Shown here: one piece after another, positions 1 through 8,518 of the stretch
Numbering within the stretch: the first letter of the stretch is position 1
Layout: the number at the start of each line of letters is the position of its first letter
NCBI GenBank assembly: GCA_002339015.1
Contig: DDJC01000002.1
Coordinates: 20,598-84,597, forward strand
DNA from: Burkholderiales bacterium UBA1834
Lineage (GTDB): Bacteria > Pseudomonadota > Gammaproteobacteria > Burkholderiales > Burkholderiaceae_C
Direction of reading: 5' to 3'
DNA length: 64,000 nt
The notes under the pieces: model-generated
Seen by the model: only the letters and a program-made list of their open reading frames with translations
Told to the model about the DNA's origin: nothing
Database searches by the model: none
Translations under genes and position numbers: made by a program

Positions 1-1
1 G

Positions 2-1291
2 GGCGGCCGTGATGCCAGCGATGGCGTCGGCATCGGCTCGACCGAAGGCATGGGCATCTGCCACAGCTACGCCCCTGATGGCCGCTGCATTTCGCTGCTC
101 AAGCTGCTGCTCACCAACTGGTGCATCTACGACTGCCTCTTTTGCGTCAACCGCGAATCCAGCAACACGCCGCGTGCACGCTTCACGGTCGATGAGGTGG
201 TGTCCATCACGCTGGATTTCTACAAGCGCAACCTGATCGAGGGCCTGTTTCTCAGTTCCGGCATCATCCGCAACCCCGATTACACGATGGAGCAGGTGAT
301 CGAAGTCGCGCGCCGCCTGCGGCAGGAGCACCACTTCCGCGGCTACATCCACCTCAAAACCATCCCCGATGCCAGCGCCGACCTGGTCGCCCGCGCCGGC
401 CTGTTCGCCGACCGGCTCAGCATCAACATCGAGTTGCCCACGGTGCAGTCGCTGCACGCCCTGGCGCCCGAGAAGGACGCCACCGGCATCAAGCGCTCGA
501 TGGCCCGCATCCGCCTGGCGCTGGACGACCACCGCGAAGCCAGGCAGCAGGCCACGCAGGTGCGCGCGGCGCCCGGCCGCCCGGCCAAGGCGCCCGCGCC
601 GCCGGCCTTCTCGCCCGCCGGCCAGAGCACGCAGATGATCGTGGGAGCCGATGCCTCCACTGACCGGCAGATCCTGTCCACCAGCGTGAGCCTGTACCGC
701 AACTACGCGCTGCGGCGCGTGTACTACTCGGCCTTCAGCCCCATCCCGCATGCCAGCGCCGATCTGCCCGCGCAGGCCGCGCCGCTGCTGCGCGAGCACC
801 GGCTGTACCAGGCCGACTGGCTGATGCGCTTCTATGGCTTCGACGAGCAGGAGCTGGTCACCACCGAGCAGGGCATGCTCTCGCTCGACCTGGACCCGAA
901 GCTGGCCTGGGCGCTGGCGCATCCCGAGCGCTTTCCGGTGGACCTGAACCGCGCCCCGCGCGAGATGCTGCTGCGCGTGCCGGGGCTGGGCGTGGCCTCG
1001 GTGGACAAGCTGCTGGCGGCGCGCCGTGTGCGGCAGCTGCGCCGCGCCGATGTGGAGCGCCTGCGCGCGGCCTCACGGCGCGTGCTGGCCTTCGTGTGCC
1101 TGCCGGATCATCGGCCCGGGCCGGAGGCTCAGGCGCTGGCGGCCAAGGTGCAGGGGCGTGGCGCCAGGCAGGCCGAGCGCCATGCTGCGCCCGCGGCCTC
1201 GCAAGCCTCGCTGTTCGACGATGCCTTTGTGGCCGCAACCCCGGGCACGGTGGCGCCGGCAGTGCAACCGTCGCAGGTGACGGCATGGTGA
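2..1291 (+). CDS. Radical SAM protein linked to uracil-DNA glycosylase (TIGR03916-like), 5' partial
   Basis: The reading frame is open at the left edge, so the N-terminus (perhaps 30 residues, judging by the family) is missing. The radical SAM cluster motif CxxxCxxC is seen as CIYDCLFC at nt 122-145, just after the family-typical GICHSYAPDGRC. The C-terminal part has a helix-hairpin-helix-like stretch around NRAPREMLLRVPGLG (nt 942-986), a DNA-binding element. It matches the putative DNA modification/repair radical SAM family that travels with TIGR03915 and a UDG-superfamily protein. Its stop codon overlaps the next gene's ATG, so the two are translationally coupled. The reaction catalysed is unknown; a role in DNA repair or modification is inferred from the partners. 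Confidence 0.9.
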   Translation, partial: GGRDASDGVGIGSTEGMGICHSYAPDGRCISLLKLLLTNWCIYDCLFCVNRESSNTPRARFTVDEVVSITLDFYKRNLIEGLFLSSGIIRNPDYTMEQVIEVARRLRQEHHFRGYIHLKTIPDASADLVARAGLFADRLSINIELPTVQSLHALAPEKDATGIKRSMARIRLALDDHREARQQATQVRAAPGRPAKAPAPPAFSPAGQSTQMIVGADASTDRQILSTSVSLYRNYALRRVYYSAFSPIPHASADLPAQAAPLLREHRLYQADWLMRFYGFDEQELVTTEQGMLSLDLDPKLAWALAHPERFPVDLNRAPREMLLRVPGLGVASVDKLLAARRVRQLRRADVERLRAASRRVLAFVCLPDHRPGPEAQALAAKVQGRGARQAERHAAPAASQASLFDDAFVAATPGTVAPAVQPSQVTAW

Positions 1292-2832
1292 GGGTTCAGC
1301 TCGACCACCCCGATGACACCGTCGGCGTGCTGCGCGCGCTGGAGCAACTGGTGCGCGCCAACGCATCGCCCGACGACGTGCTCTGGCACGTGGGTACATC
1401 GGCCGGACAGACCGATCTGTTCGCCGCATCGGCGAGCGCCGAGGCGCCATCGCACCTCACCTGCCATGAGCCCAACCCCGGTGGCGCATATGGTGTGTCT
1501 GGCGCGCATGGCGCTGGCAAAACCGCATCCACGCCCCCCTGGCCCGCCGACTTCGACGCCCTGGCCGACACCGCCACCCTGCACGACGATCCCCAGCGCT
1601 TCACCCTGCTGCACCGCCTGGCCGCCCGCGTGCACGCCGACCGTCGCGCCTGGCAGGACACGCTGGACGCCGACCGCATCGCACTGGAGCGCATGGCACG
1701 CCAGGTGCGCCGCGAGATCCACAAGATGCACGCCTTTGTGCGCTTCAAGCCCGTGAAGGATGAAGAAGGCGAACAGCACGTGGCCTGGTTCGAGCCAGCC
1801 CATCACATCGTGCGCGCAGCAGCTCCGTTTTTCGCGCGACGCTTTGCCTCCATGCGCTGGGCCATCTTCACACCGCGCGGCTGCGTGGCCTGGGACCGCC
1901 AGTCGCTGCAGTTCGCGCAGGGCACCTCGCGTGCGGCTGCGCCGGCCTTGGCGCTCGACGATGGCGACGAGCTGTGGCTCACCTACTACCGCAGCATCTT
2001 CAACCCCGCACGCGTCAAGGTGGCGGCCATGCGCCGCGAGATGCCGGTGCGCTACTGGAAGAACCTGCCAGAAGCCTCGGCCATCTCCGCCCTGCTGGCG
2101 GATGCACCGCAGCGCGCCGCCACGATGGTGGCCGAAGCCGAACACCGCATGGCGCCCAGCGCTCAGGCCGTGCTGGCCTCGCGCCCGGTCAGGCCGCATG
2201 CATCGCCAGGTGTCACCGACGCCCAGGCCGTGCTCACCACCTGCCAGACCCTGGCCGCTCGCTGCACGCACTGCGCCCATGCCGCGCACGCCACGCAGAC
2301 CGTGTGGGGTGAAGGCCCCATCGGGGCTTCCTTGATGCTGGTGGGCGAGCAGCCCGGCGACCGCGAAGACCTCGAAGGCCGCCCTTTCGTCGGCCCGGCT
2401 GGCCAGTTGCTGCGCGCCGCGCTCGATGAACTGCACTGGCCGCACGATCAACTCTACCTCACCAACGCCGTCAAGCACTTCAAGTATGAATGGCGCGGCA
2501 AGCGCCGCATCCACAAGACGCCAGCCCAGCGCGAGGCCCTCGCCTGCCTGGCCTGGCTGGAGGCCGAGATCCAGAGCGTGCGCCCCCAGGCCATCGTGGC
2601 CCTGGGCGCCACGGCCGCCCGCAGCCTGCTGGGCCCTGACTTGGCCGTGGCCGAGCACGAAGGCCGCTGGCTGCACCGCGCCGATGGGCTGCCCGTGCTG
2701 GTGGTGCGCCACCCCGCCTCCATCCTGCGCACGGATGCAGCCATGCAGCTCGCCCTGCGCCAGCGCTGGATCGCGCACCTGCGCCTGGCCAGCCAGGTGC
2801 TGCCCTCGTCACCAGCGCTGGAGGAGGTCTGA
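1285..2832 (+). CDS. TIGR03915/DUF4130 - UdgX-type uracil-DNA-binding fusion protein
   Basis: I chose ATG 1285 because it overlaps the upstream stop (nt 1289-1291); it gives 515 residues. Residues about 1-270 resemble the TIGR03915/DUF4130 partner of the radical SAM protein. Residues about 300-510 are a family-4-like UDG domain with GEQPGD (354-359), GRPFVGPAGQ and the distal HPASILR motif (from H476). The loop at residues 406-410 reads KRRIH, the signature of UdgX, in which the histidine forms a covalent bond with uracil in DNA. That chemistry is known for mycobacterial UdgX and is inferred here. The fusion suggests the DUF4130 part delivers or processes the same lesion. The gene is followed two bases later by the antitoxin-like gene. 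Confidence 0.92.
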   Translation: MVRVQLDHPDDTVGVLRALEQLVRANASPDDVLWHVGTSAGQTDLFAASASAEAPSHLTCHEPNPGGAYGVSGAHGAGKTASTPPWPADFDALADTATLHDDPQRFTLLHRLAARVHADRRAWQDTLDADRIALERMARQVRREIHKMHAFVRFKPVKDEEGEQHVAWFEPAHHIVRAAAPFFARRFASMRWAIFTPRGCVAWDRQSLQFAQGTSRAAAPALALDDGDELWLTYYRSIFNPARVKVAAMRREMPVRYWKNLPEASAISALLADAPQRAATMVAEAEHRMAPSAQAVLASRPVRPHASPGVTDAQAVLTTCQTLAARCTHCAHAAHATQTVWGEGPIGASLMLVGEQPGDREDLEGRPFVGPAGQLLRAALDELHWPHDQLYLTNAVKHFKYEWRGKRRIHKTPAQREALACLAWLEAEIQSVRPQAIVALGATAARSLLGPDLAVAEHEGRWLHRADGLPVLVVRHPASILRTDAAMQLALRQRWIAHLRLASQVLPSSPALEEV

Positions 2833-2834
2833 GC

Positions 2835-3302
2835 ATGCGCCAGTTCACCTCCACCGAGGCCAAGCAGCATTTCGGCGAACTGCTCAAGGCGGCCGAGCAC
2901 GGCCCTGTCGCCGTGGAGCGGCATCGCAAGGTGCAGGCCATCGTGCTCACGCCCGCGCACTTCGCCGCGATGCAGGCTCAGCCCGATCGTCAGGCCGAGC
3001 GCCGCATCGCCCGTCTGCAGCAGGCCGTGGCCGAGCACGAACGGCTGATCCGCCACCAGCGCATCGCCATCGACCTGTTGAGCCTGCCAAGCACTGAACA
3101 AAAGCAACTCATCGACAAGGCCCGCGCCACGGTGGCCTTCTGGCAGGCAGACACGCTGTGCAGCAGCGATTACGTGCAACGCTGGTCGGACATCCTCGCC
3201 CAACCCGCGCCACAGATCGCCCGCCTCATCGTGGACGAGCTGGACGGCTGGGGCCCCGCCCTGCGCCGCAACTCACCCTGGATCGGAGACCACGCGCCAT
3301 GA
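2835..3302 (+). CDS. Phd/YefM-family antitoxin-like protein
   Basis: The protein has 155 residues. The N-terminus (MRQFTSTEAKQHFGELLKAA) is the classic Phd/YefM fold that binds operator DNA; the following VERHRKVQAIVLTP is also typical. The remaining 110 residues are longer than in most Phd antitoxins and carry a charged helical segment (AERRIARLQQAVAEHERLI), which may bind the partner. The ATG lies two bases after the UdgX-fusion stop, and the stop overlaps the next ATG (ATGA at 3299-3302). It probably pairs with the downstream nucleotidyltransferase-like protein; the pairing is inferred from the coupling. Confidence 0.8.
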   Translation: MRQFTSTEAKQHFGELLKAAEHGPVAVERHRKVQAIVLTPAHFAAMQAQPDRQAERRIARLQQAVAEHERLIRHQRIAIDLLSLPSTEQKQLIDKARATVAFWQADTLCSSDYVQRWSDILAQPAPQIARLIVDELDGWGPALRRNSPWIGDHAP

Positions 3303-3850
3303 AGCTCAAGACCATGCTGGACCTGCTGGCCGAGGCCAGCGCCCTGTCGGGGCAGACCGATTACATCGTCATCGGCAGCCTGTCGATCCTCGCGCTCGAA
3401 GAGAACTTCGACGTGCCGCACGAGATGGCCATGTCCAACGACGTGGCCTGCTACACCCGCGCCGATCCGGAGCGCATCTTCGATGTGATGGGCGAGTTGG
3501 GCGAACACTCGCCCCGGCATCGCCGCACGGGCTGCTTCAGCGACCCGGTGTCGCCTGCCTTGCCCAGCCTCCCCGACGGCTGGGAGGCCCGCCTGAACGC
3601 GGTCGCGCGCGCAGGCGTCAAGGCCTGGTGCCTGGACCCGAACGACGCGGCCCTGTCCAAGTACGCGCGGGGTGAGCCGCGTGACCGACGCTGGATCCGC
3701 GCCGGGCTGCGCGCCAGCGTGGTGTCGATGCCCATCGTGCGGTCCCGGTTGCAGCGCATGGAGTTCTTCGACCAACAGGAGGCGGACAAGGCGCGCCAGC
3801 TGATCGACGAGGACGAGGCCTGGTTCCAGCAGGGCTTGCCGCAGCACTGA
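3299..3850 (+). CDS. Nucleotidyltransferase-like protein (DUF6036/MNT type), putative toxin partner
   Basis: The start at ATG 3299 overlaps the antitoxin-like stop by four bases and gives 183 residues. The N-terminal pattern YIVIGSLSILAL followed by SNDVACY resembles the minimal nucleotidyltransferase arrangement (GS, then an acidic pair) seen in DUF6036 proteins and in AbiEii/MNT-type toxins. A LSKYARGEPRD segment later in the chain is also common in that group. The function is not proven: it could be the toxin of a module with the Phd-like protein or an accessory of the upstream repair genes. It converges with the histidine kinase 25 bp downstream. Confidence 0.6.
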   Translation: MKLKTMLDLLAEASALSGQTDYIVIGSLSILALEENFDVPHEMAMSNDVACYTRADPERIFDVMGELGEHSPRHRRTGCFSDPVSPALPSLPDGWEARLNAVARAGVKAWCLDPNDAALSKYARGEPRDRRWIRAGLRASVVSMPIVRSRLQRMEFFDQQEADKARQLIDEDEAWFQQGLPQH

Positions 3851-3875
3851 GCCACGATATGACGCGGCGGCTCAC

Positions 3876-6800
3876 TCACCCGCCGCGGCGCGGCAGGCCG
3901 AGCGAGGCCAGCGCCCGCCGCAGATCGTCCTCGCCATAAGGCTTCTGGATGAAGCCCGTGGCCCGGTCCTTCAGGTCGCTCACCCCGTGGTCCGTCCCCG
4001 ATGCGAACAGCACGGGCAAGGTGGGCAGCTTGCTGCGCACCAGCGCGGCCAGTTCGCGACCGGACATGCCCGGCAGGCTCACGTCGGTGATCAACAGGTC
4101 GACGCCGATGCGGCCCAGCAGGCCCAGTGCCTCGTCGCCATCGGACGCGACATGCACGGTGCAGCCCAGGTAGGTGAGCATCTCCTCGCTGGTGAAGCGG
4201 ATCAGCTCGTCGTCCTCGACCAGCAGCACGCGCACCGGTCCCGAGGCCTCAGCCGGCGCCTGGATCTGAACGAGCGGTGAGGACGGTGCCTGTCCAGGGG
4301 CCGGCACGCGGCTGCCCAGCACGTGTCGGATCTTGCGCGCCAGGGCCTCACGCGTGTAGGGCTTGCTGAGCAGCTCGATGCCGTCGTCCAGCCGACCGCC
4401 ATGCACGATGGCGTTGTCGGTGTAGCCGGAGGTGAACAAGACGGCAATGTTGGGCAGGCGCTCGCGGGCCTTGCGGGCCAGCTCCGGGCTGCGCAGCCGG
4501 CCGGGCATCACCACGTCGGTGAAGAGCACGTCGATCGGGATCCCGCTGTCGATGATCACCAGGCCGCTGTCGGCGTCCCTGGCCTTGAGCACGCGGTAGC
4601 CCAGCTCGGACAGCATCTCCACCACCGTGGCGCGCACGTTCTCGTCGTCCTCGACCACCAGCACGGTCTCGGTGCCCGAGGCCACGGGGCCGCTGTCCAC
4701 ATCAGTCGGCACATCCTCCTGCTGGTGCGAGCGCGGCAGGTACAAGCGCACGGTGGTGCCGTGGCCGGGCTCGCTGTAGAGCTTGACGTGCCCGCCGGAC
4801 TGCTTGACGAAGCCGTAGACCATGCTCAATCCCAGGCCCGTGCCCTGGCCCTCGTCCTTGGTGGTGAAGAAGGGCTCGAACACACGCTCGAGTTGCTCCG
4901 GCGGGATGCCGCAGCCGGTGTCCGACACGGCCACCATCACGTACTGGCCCGGCTCGATGCCGTCGTGGCGCTCCGCGTAGCCGTCGTCCAGGAAGGAGTT
5001 GCCCGCCTCGATGGTGAGGCGGCCGTGACCCTGCATCGCGTCGCGCGCATTGATGGCCAGGTTCAGCAGCGCATTCTCCAGCTGGCCCGCGTCGATGTGG
5101 GTGTTCCACAGCCCGCCGCCGATCACGCATTCGATCTCGATGCCCTCGCCCAGCGCGCGGCGCAGCATGTCGTCCATATTGCGGATCAGGCGGCCCAGGT
5201 TCACCACCTTGGGCGCCAGGGGCTGGCGCCGCCCGAAGGCCAGCAGTTGCGAGGCCAGCTTGGCGCCGCGGCCCACGGCGGCCAGCGCATTCTTCAGGCG
5301 CTCCTCGGCCCGTCCGTGGCCGGCCAGATCCCGGCCGAGCAGTTGCAGGTTGCCGCCGATCACCTGCAGCAGGTTGTTGAAATCGTGCGCGACACCGCCG
5401 GTGAGCCGGCCCACAGCCTCGAGCTTCTGCGCGTGGCGCAACTGGGCCTCGACCTCGTCGCGTGCCGCCAACGCATCGGCCACGCGCTGTGCCAGTTCTT
5501 CGTTGAGCTGGCGACGAGCCTCTTCAGCCTCCTTGCGATCGGTGATGTCGATCACGGAGCCGATGTAGCCGAGGAAGGCCCCCTTGTTGTCGAACCAGGG
5601 GGCGGCCGCATCGATGGCCCAGCGGTAGTCGCCATCGCGGCCACGCAGGCGGTACTCCAGCGAGAAGGCGGCGTGCGTGGCGTTGGCCTCGGCGAAGCTG
5701 CGCTCCACGGCGGGCCGGTCGTCCGGATGCGCGGCGTCGAGCCACCCAAAGCCCAGTCCGGTCTCAGGCGTCTGCCCGGTGAGCTCGTACCAGGAGCGGC
5801 TCAGGTAGGTGCACTGCCCATCGACGTCGGTGGTCCACACCATCACCGGCGCATTGTCGGCCATGGCCCTGAAACGCAGCTCGCTCTCGCGCAAAGCCTC
5901 GTGCACCTGTGCACGGATGCGGGCGATGGCCAGCGCGCCGTCCACCCTGGCCAGCAGTTCGCGGGCTGAGAAGGGCTTGACGAGGTAGTCGTCGGCCCCT
6001 TGTGCCAGGCCTTCGATGCGGGCCTCCTCGCCGGCCCGTGCGGACAGCGCGATCACCGGCAGGTCGCGCAGCGTGCTGTCCTCCTCGCGCAGGCGCCTGA
6101 TCAGGGCGAAACCGTCCAGACGGGGCATCATCACGTCGGTCAGCAGCAGGTCGGGCCGGCGTCGACGCATGGACTCGAGCGCTTCCAGCCCGTCGGCCAC
6201 CACGGCGCACTCGTGCTCTGTGCTCAGCAGGCGCTGCACATAGCCGCGCATGTCCGCGTTGTCGTCGGCCACCAGGATGTAAGGCCTGGGCCGGCCAGCG
6301 GCGGCCGAAGCCAGGGCGGCCACGCCGCGCTCCCTCGACGGGATATCGTCCGCCGCCGGCGTGAGCGCGGCGGGAGACGGCGACAGCCAGCTCAACGCTT
6401 CTTCCAGGTAGTTCACGCCGCGCGCAGTGTGCGGGATCGGCGCCTGGGGATCGGCATCCTTTCTCACCTGCCCTGCCGGCAGATGCGCCGCGCCGAAAGG
6501 CAGGCTGATGGCGAAGGTGGTGCCCTGGCCTTCCACGCTCTCCAGCGAGATGCTTCCACCATGCAGCCGCACCAGCTCGTGCACCAGCGCCAGCCCGATC
6601 CCCGTGCCTTCGAAGCTGCGCCCGCGCGCACCATCGATGCGGTGGAAGCGCTCGAACATGCGCGGCAGCTCAGAGGCCGGGATGCCGATACCTGTATCGG
6701 TGATCAGCAGCTGCGCCGCGTTGCCGTCAGACCGCAGGGTGACGCGGATCTGCCCTTCGAAGGTGAACTTGAAGGCGTTGGACACCAGGTTCAGGACGAT

Positions 6801-8216
6801 CATTTCCCACATGTCCGGATCGACATAGACGGGCTGCGGCAGCGGCTGGCAATCCACGACCAGCGCCAGCCCGGCCTTCTCGGTGGCGGACCGGAAGTTG
6901 CTGGCCAGCTCGGCCGTCATGCGGGCCAGGTCCACCGGCACGAAGCCGGCCTGCATGCGGCCGGCCTCGATGCGCGAGAAATCGAGCAGCGAGTTGACCA
7001 GCTTGAGCAGGCGGATGCCGTTGCGCTGCACCAGGCGCAGGCGCTCGGTCTGATGCGCAGGCAAGGTGCCATCGCCCAACGCGTCCTCGAGCGGCCCCAG
7101 CATCAGCGTCAGGGGCGTGCGGAACTCGTGGCTCACGTTGGAGAAGAAGGCCGTCTTGGCGCGGTCGATCTGGGCCAGGGCCTCCATGCGCTGGCGCGAG
7201 GCTTCGTGCGAACGCGCATTGGCGATGCCGGCCGCGATCTGGCTGGCCAGAAGGTCGACGAAGGCCTGGTAGTCGGTGTCGAAAGGCCGGTAGGGGTTCA
7301 GTCCGGCCACGAAGAAGCCGGCCGGGCGCTGCTGGCCCTGCGTCTTGATGGGCGTGATCCAGGCCTGCGTGGGCGCGCGGTCCCACGCGCCGCGTGGCAC
7401 CTCGCCGAAGTGCTCGGCCGAGACCGGCGCCATGGTGGCCGCGCCGCCCGCCAGCAGGGCCTCGATGGGCCAACCCAGGGTGTTGCGGCTGTCCAGCGTG
7501 GCGGCCACGGCGGTGCGCGGGTCCTGCAGGCCCGTGGCAGCGGCCAGATGCGCGGTGTCCTGCTCGTCGAACAGGTAGGTCAGCGTGAAGGGCAGGTCCT
7601 GCGGGTTGCGGCCCAGCTCCCGCACCAGGGACTGCATCACCTCGGTTTCCTGGCTGATGCTGTTGAGGTCGCCCGTCAGCTGGCGCAGCGTGTCCATGCG
7701 GCGCTGGGCGATGACCCGGCGCGTGTCCTCGGTCACCACGCAGAACAGGCCTCGCACCGTCCCCTCTTCATCGGCCAGCGCGCTGTAGGAGAAGGTGTGG
7801 TACGTTTCTTCCGGCGCGCCGCTGCGCTGCAGGAACAGCATCAGATCCTCGTTCCAGCTGGCCACGCCCGTCTGCATCACCTGATCGATCAGCGGCCCGA
7901 TGGACGGCCAGATCTCGGCCCACACGTGCGAGGTCGGTGCGCCCAGGGCCCAGGCCTGCTTCACGCCCAGGGTGGGGCTGTACGCGTCGTTGTAGAAGAA
8001 GGTAAGCTGCGGCCCCCACGCCATCCACATGGCGTAGCGCGAGGTGAGCATGATGCGCACCACGCTCTTGAGGCTCTGCGGCCAGTGGACGGGGTCCCCG
8101 AGGGGCGTCGAACACCAGTCCAGGGCACGCATCCGCGCGGCCATGGCGCCATCCCCAGCGAAGAAGCCGAGCGGGTCGGGCTGCTGCGCCGACAAATCCT
8201 GTGGTGTCCAGTCCAT
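3876..8216 (-). CDS. Hybrid sensor histidine kinase with two kinase cores and three receiver domains
   Basis: The protein has 1446 residues and no obvious membrane segment, so it is probably a cytoplasmic sensor. Domains in order: PAS-like sensor (about 30-165), GAF-like region (175-335), HisKA with phosphoacceptor H363 in SHEFRTP, HATPase (460-575), receiver 1 with D694, PAS (785-895), a short coiled linker, a second HisKA with H944 in AHDFNN, a second HATPase (1040-1165), receiver 2 with D1234 and receiver 3 with D1378. AGGAAG precedes the ATG. Two kinase cores in one chain suggest an internal phosphorelay or a fusion of two kinases. No separate response regulator lies next to it and the signal is unknown. 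Confidence 0.93.
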   Translation of the reverse strand: MDWTPQDLSAQQPDPLGFFAGDGAMAARMRALDWCSTPLGDPVHWPQSLKSVVRIMLTSRYAMWMAWGPQLTFFYNDAYSPTLGVKQAWALGAPTSHVWAEIWPSIGPLIDQVMQTGVASWNEDLMLFLQRSGAPEETYHTFSYSALADEEGTVRGLFCVVTEDTRRVIAQRRMDTLRQLTGDLNSISQETEVMQSLVRELGRNPQDLPFTLTYLFDEQDTAHLAAATGLQDPRTAVAATLDSRNTLGWPIEALLAGGAATMAPVSAEHFGEVPRGAWDRAPTQAWITPIKTQGQQRPAGFFVAGLNPYRPFDTDYQAFVDLLASQIAAGIANARSHEASRQRMEALAQIDRAKTAFFSNVSHEFRTPLTLMLGPLEDALGDGTLPAHQTERLRLVQRNGIRLLKLVNSLLDFSRIEAGRMQAGFVPVDLARMTAELASNFRSATEKAGLALVVDCQPLPQPVYVDPDMWEMIVLNLVSNAFKFTFEGQIRVTLRSDGNAAQLLITDTGIGIPASELPRMFERFHRIDGARGRSFEGTGIGLALVHELVRLHGGSISLESVEGQGTTFAISLPFGAAHLPAGQVRKDADPQAPIPHTARGVNYLEEALSWLSPSPAALTPAADDIPSRERGVAALASAAAGRPRPYILVADDNADMRGYVQRLLSTEHECAVVADGLEALESMRRRRPDLLLTDVMMPRLDGFALIRRLREEDSTLRDLPVIALSARAGEEARIEGLAQGADDYLVKPFSARELLARVDGALAIARIRAQVHEALRESELRFRAMADNAPVMVWTTDVDGQCTYLSRSWYELTGQTPETGLGFGWLDAAHPDDRPAVERSFAEANATHAAFSLEYRLRGRDGDYRWAIDAAAPWFDNKGAFLGYIGSVIDITDRKEAEEARRQLNEELAQRVADALAARDEVEAQLRHAQKLEAVGRLTGGVAHDFNNLLQVIGGNLQLLGRDLAGHGRAEERLKNALAAVGRGAKLASQLLAFGRRQPLAPKVVNLGRLIRNMDDMLRRALGEGIEIECVIGGGLWNTHIDAGQLENALLNLAINARDAMQGHGRLTIEAGNSFLDDGYAERHDGIEPGQYVMVAVSDTGCGIPPEQLERVFEPFFTTKDEGQGTGLGLSMVYGFVKQSGGHVKLYSEPGHGTTVRLYLPRSHQQEDVPTDVDSGPVASGTETVLVVEDDENVRATVVEMLSELGYRVLKARDADSGLVIIDSGIPIDVLFTDVVMPGRLRSPELARKARERLPNIAVLFTSGYTDNAIVHGGRLDDGIELLSKPYTREALARKIRHVLGSRVPAPGQAPSSPLVQIQAPAEASGPVRVLLVEDDELIRFTSEEMLTYLGCTVHVASDGDEALGLLGRIGVDLLITDVSLPGMSGRELAALVRSKLPTLPVLFASGTDHGVSDLKDRATGFIQKPYGEDDLRRALASLGLPRRGG

Positions 8217-8518
8217 GGCTTCCTGTCAGGAGGATGAGCCGCCCTGGGGACGGCCCTGCGAGAAGGGGAAAGAGAGGCCGCGTCTCGCACGTCACCCCGT
8301 GGGGAACTGCAAGCCATGGCGCGTACGACACCGCATTCTAGGCATCTTGGGGGTCACCGCGGCCGCACACCCTTGCAGGCCAGCAGCCTGGCCCGGCCCC
8401 CTGGGGTGAAGGGTTACTGCTCATGCCCGTGTCCGACCTGCTGGGTACATTGCGCGCATCCCCGCGCCATCCACCCCCCCAGACGATGGCATCGTCACTC
8501 CTCGCCTGGAAGTCTCCG
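8217..8518. other. Divergent intergenic region
   Basis: This 302-bp gap separates the divergently transcribed hybrid kinase and serine hydrolase genes and must hold both promoters. An in-frame ATG at 8423 and another at 8486 extend the serine hydrolase frame, but neither extension looks like a leader. No convincing promoter, repeat or operator was recognised. Confidence 0.4.

Noticed and set aside
1129..2778. Minus-strand ORF of 549 residues opposite the UdgX fusion
   Set aside because: It is an antisense shadow; the plus strand has the KRRIH and UDG motifs.
4323..8237. Two very long plus-strand ORFs (548 and 745 residues) opposite the hybrid kinase gene
   Set aside because: They mirror the kinase codons in high-GC DNA, are rich in H, A, Q, R and G, show no domain, and the kinase on the other strand has full conserved motifs.
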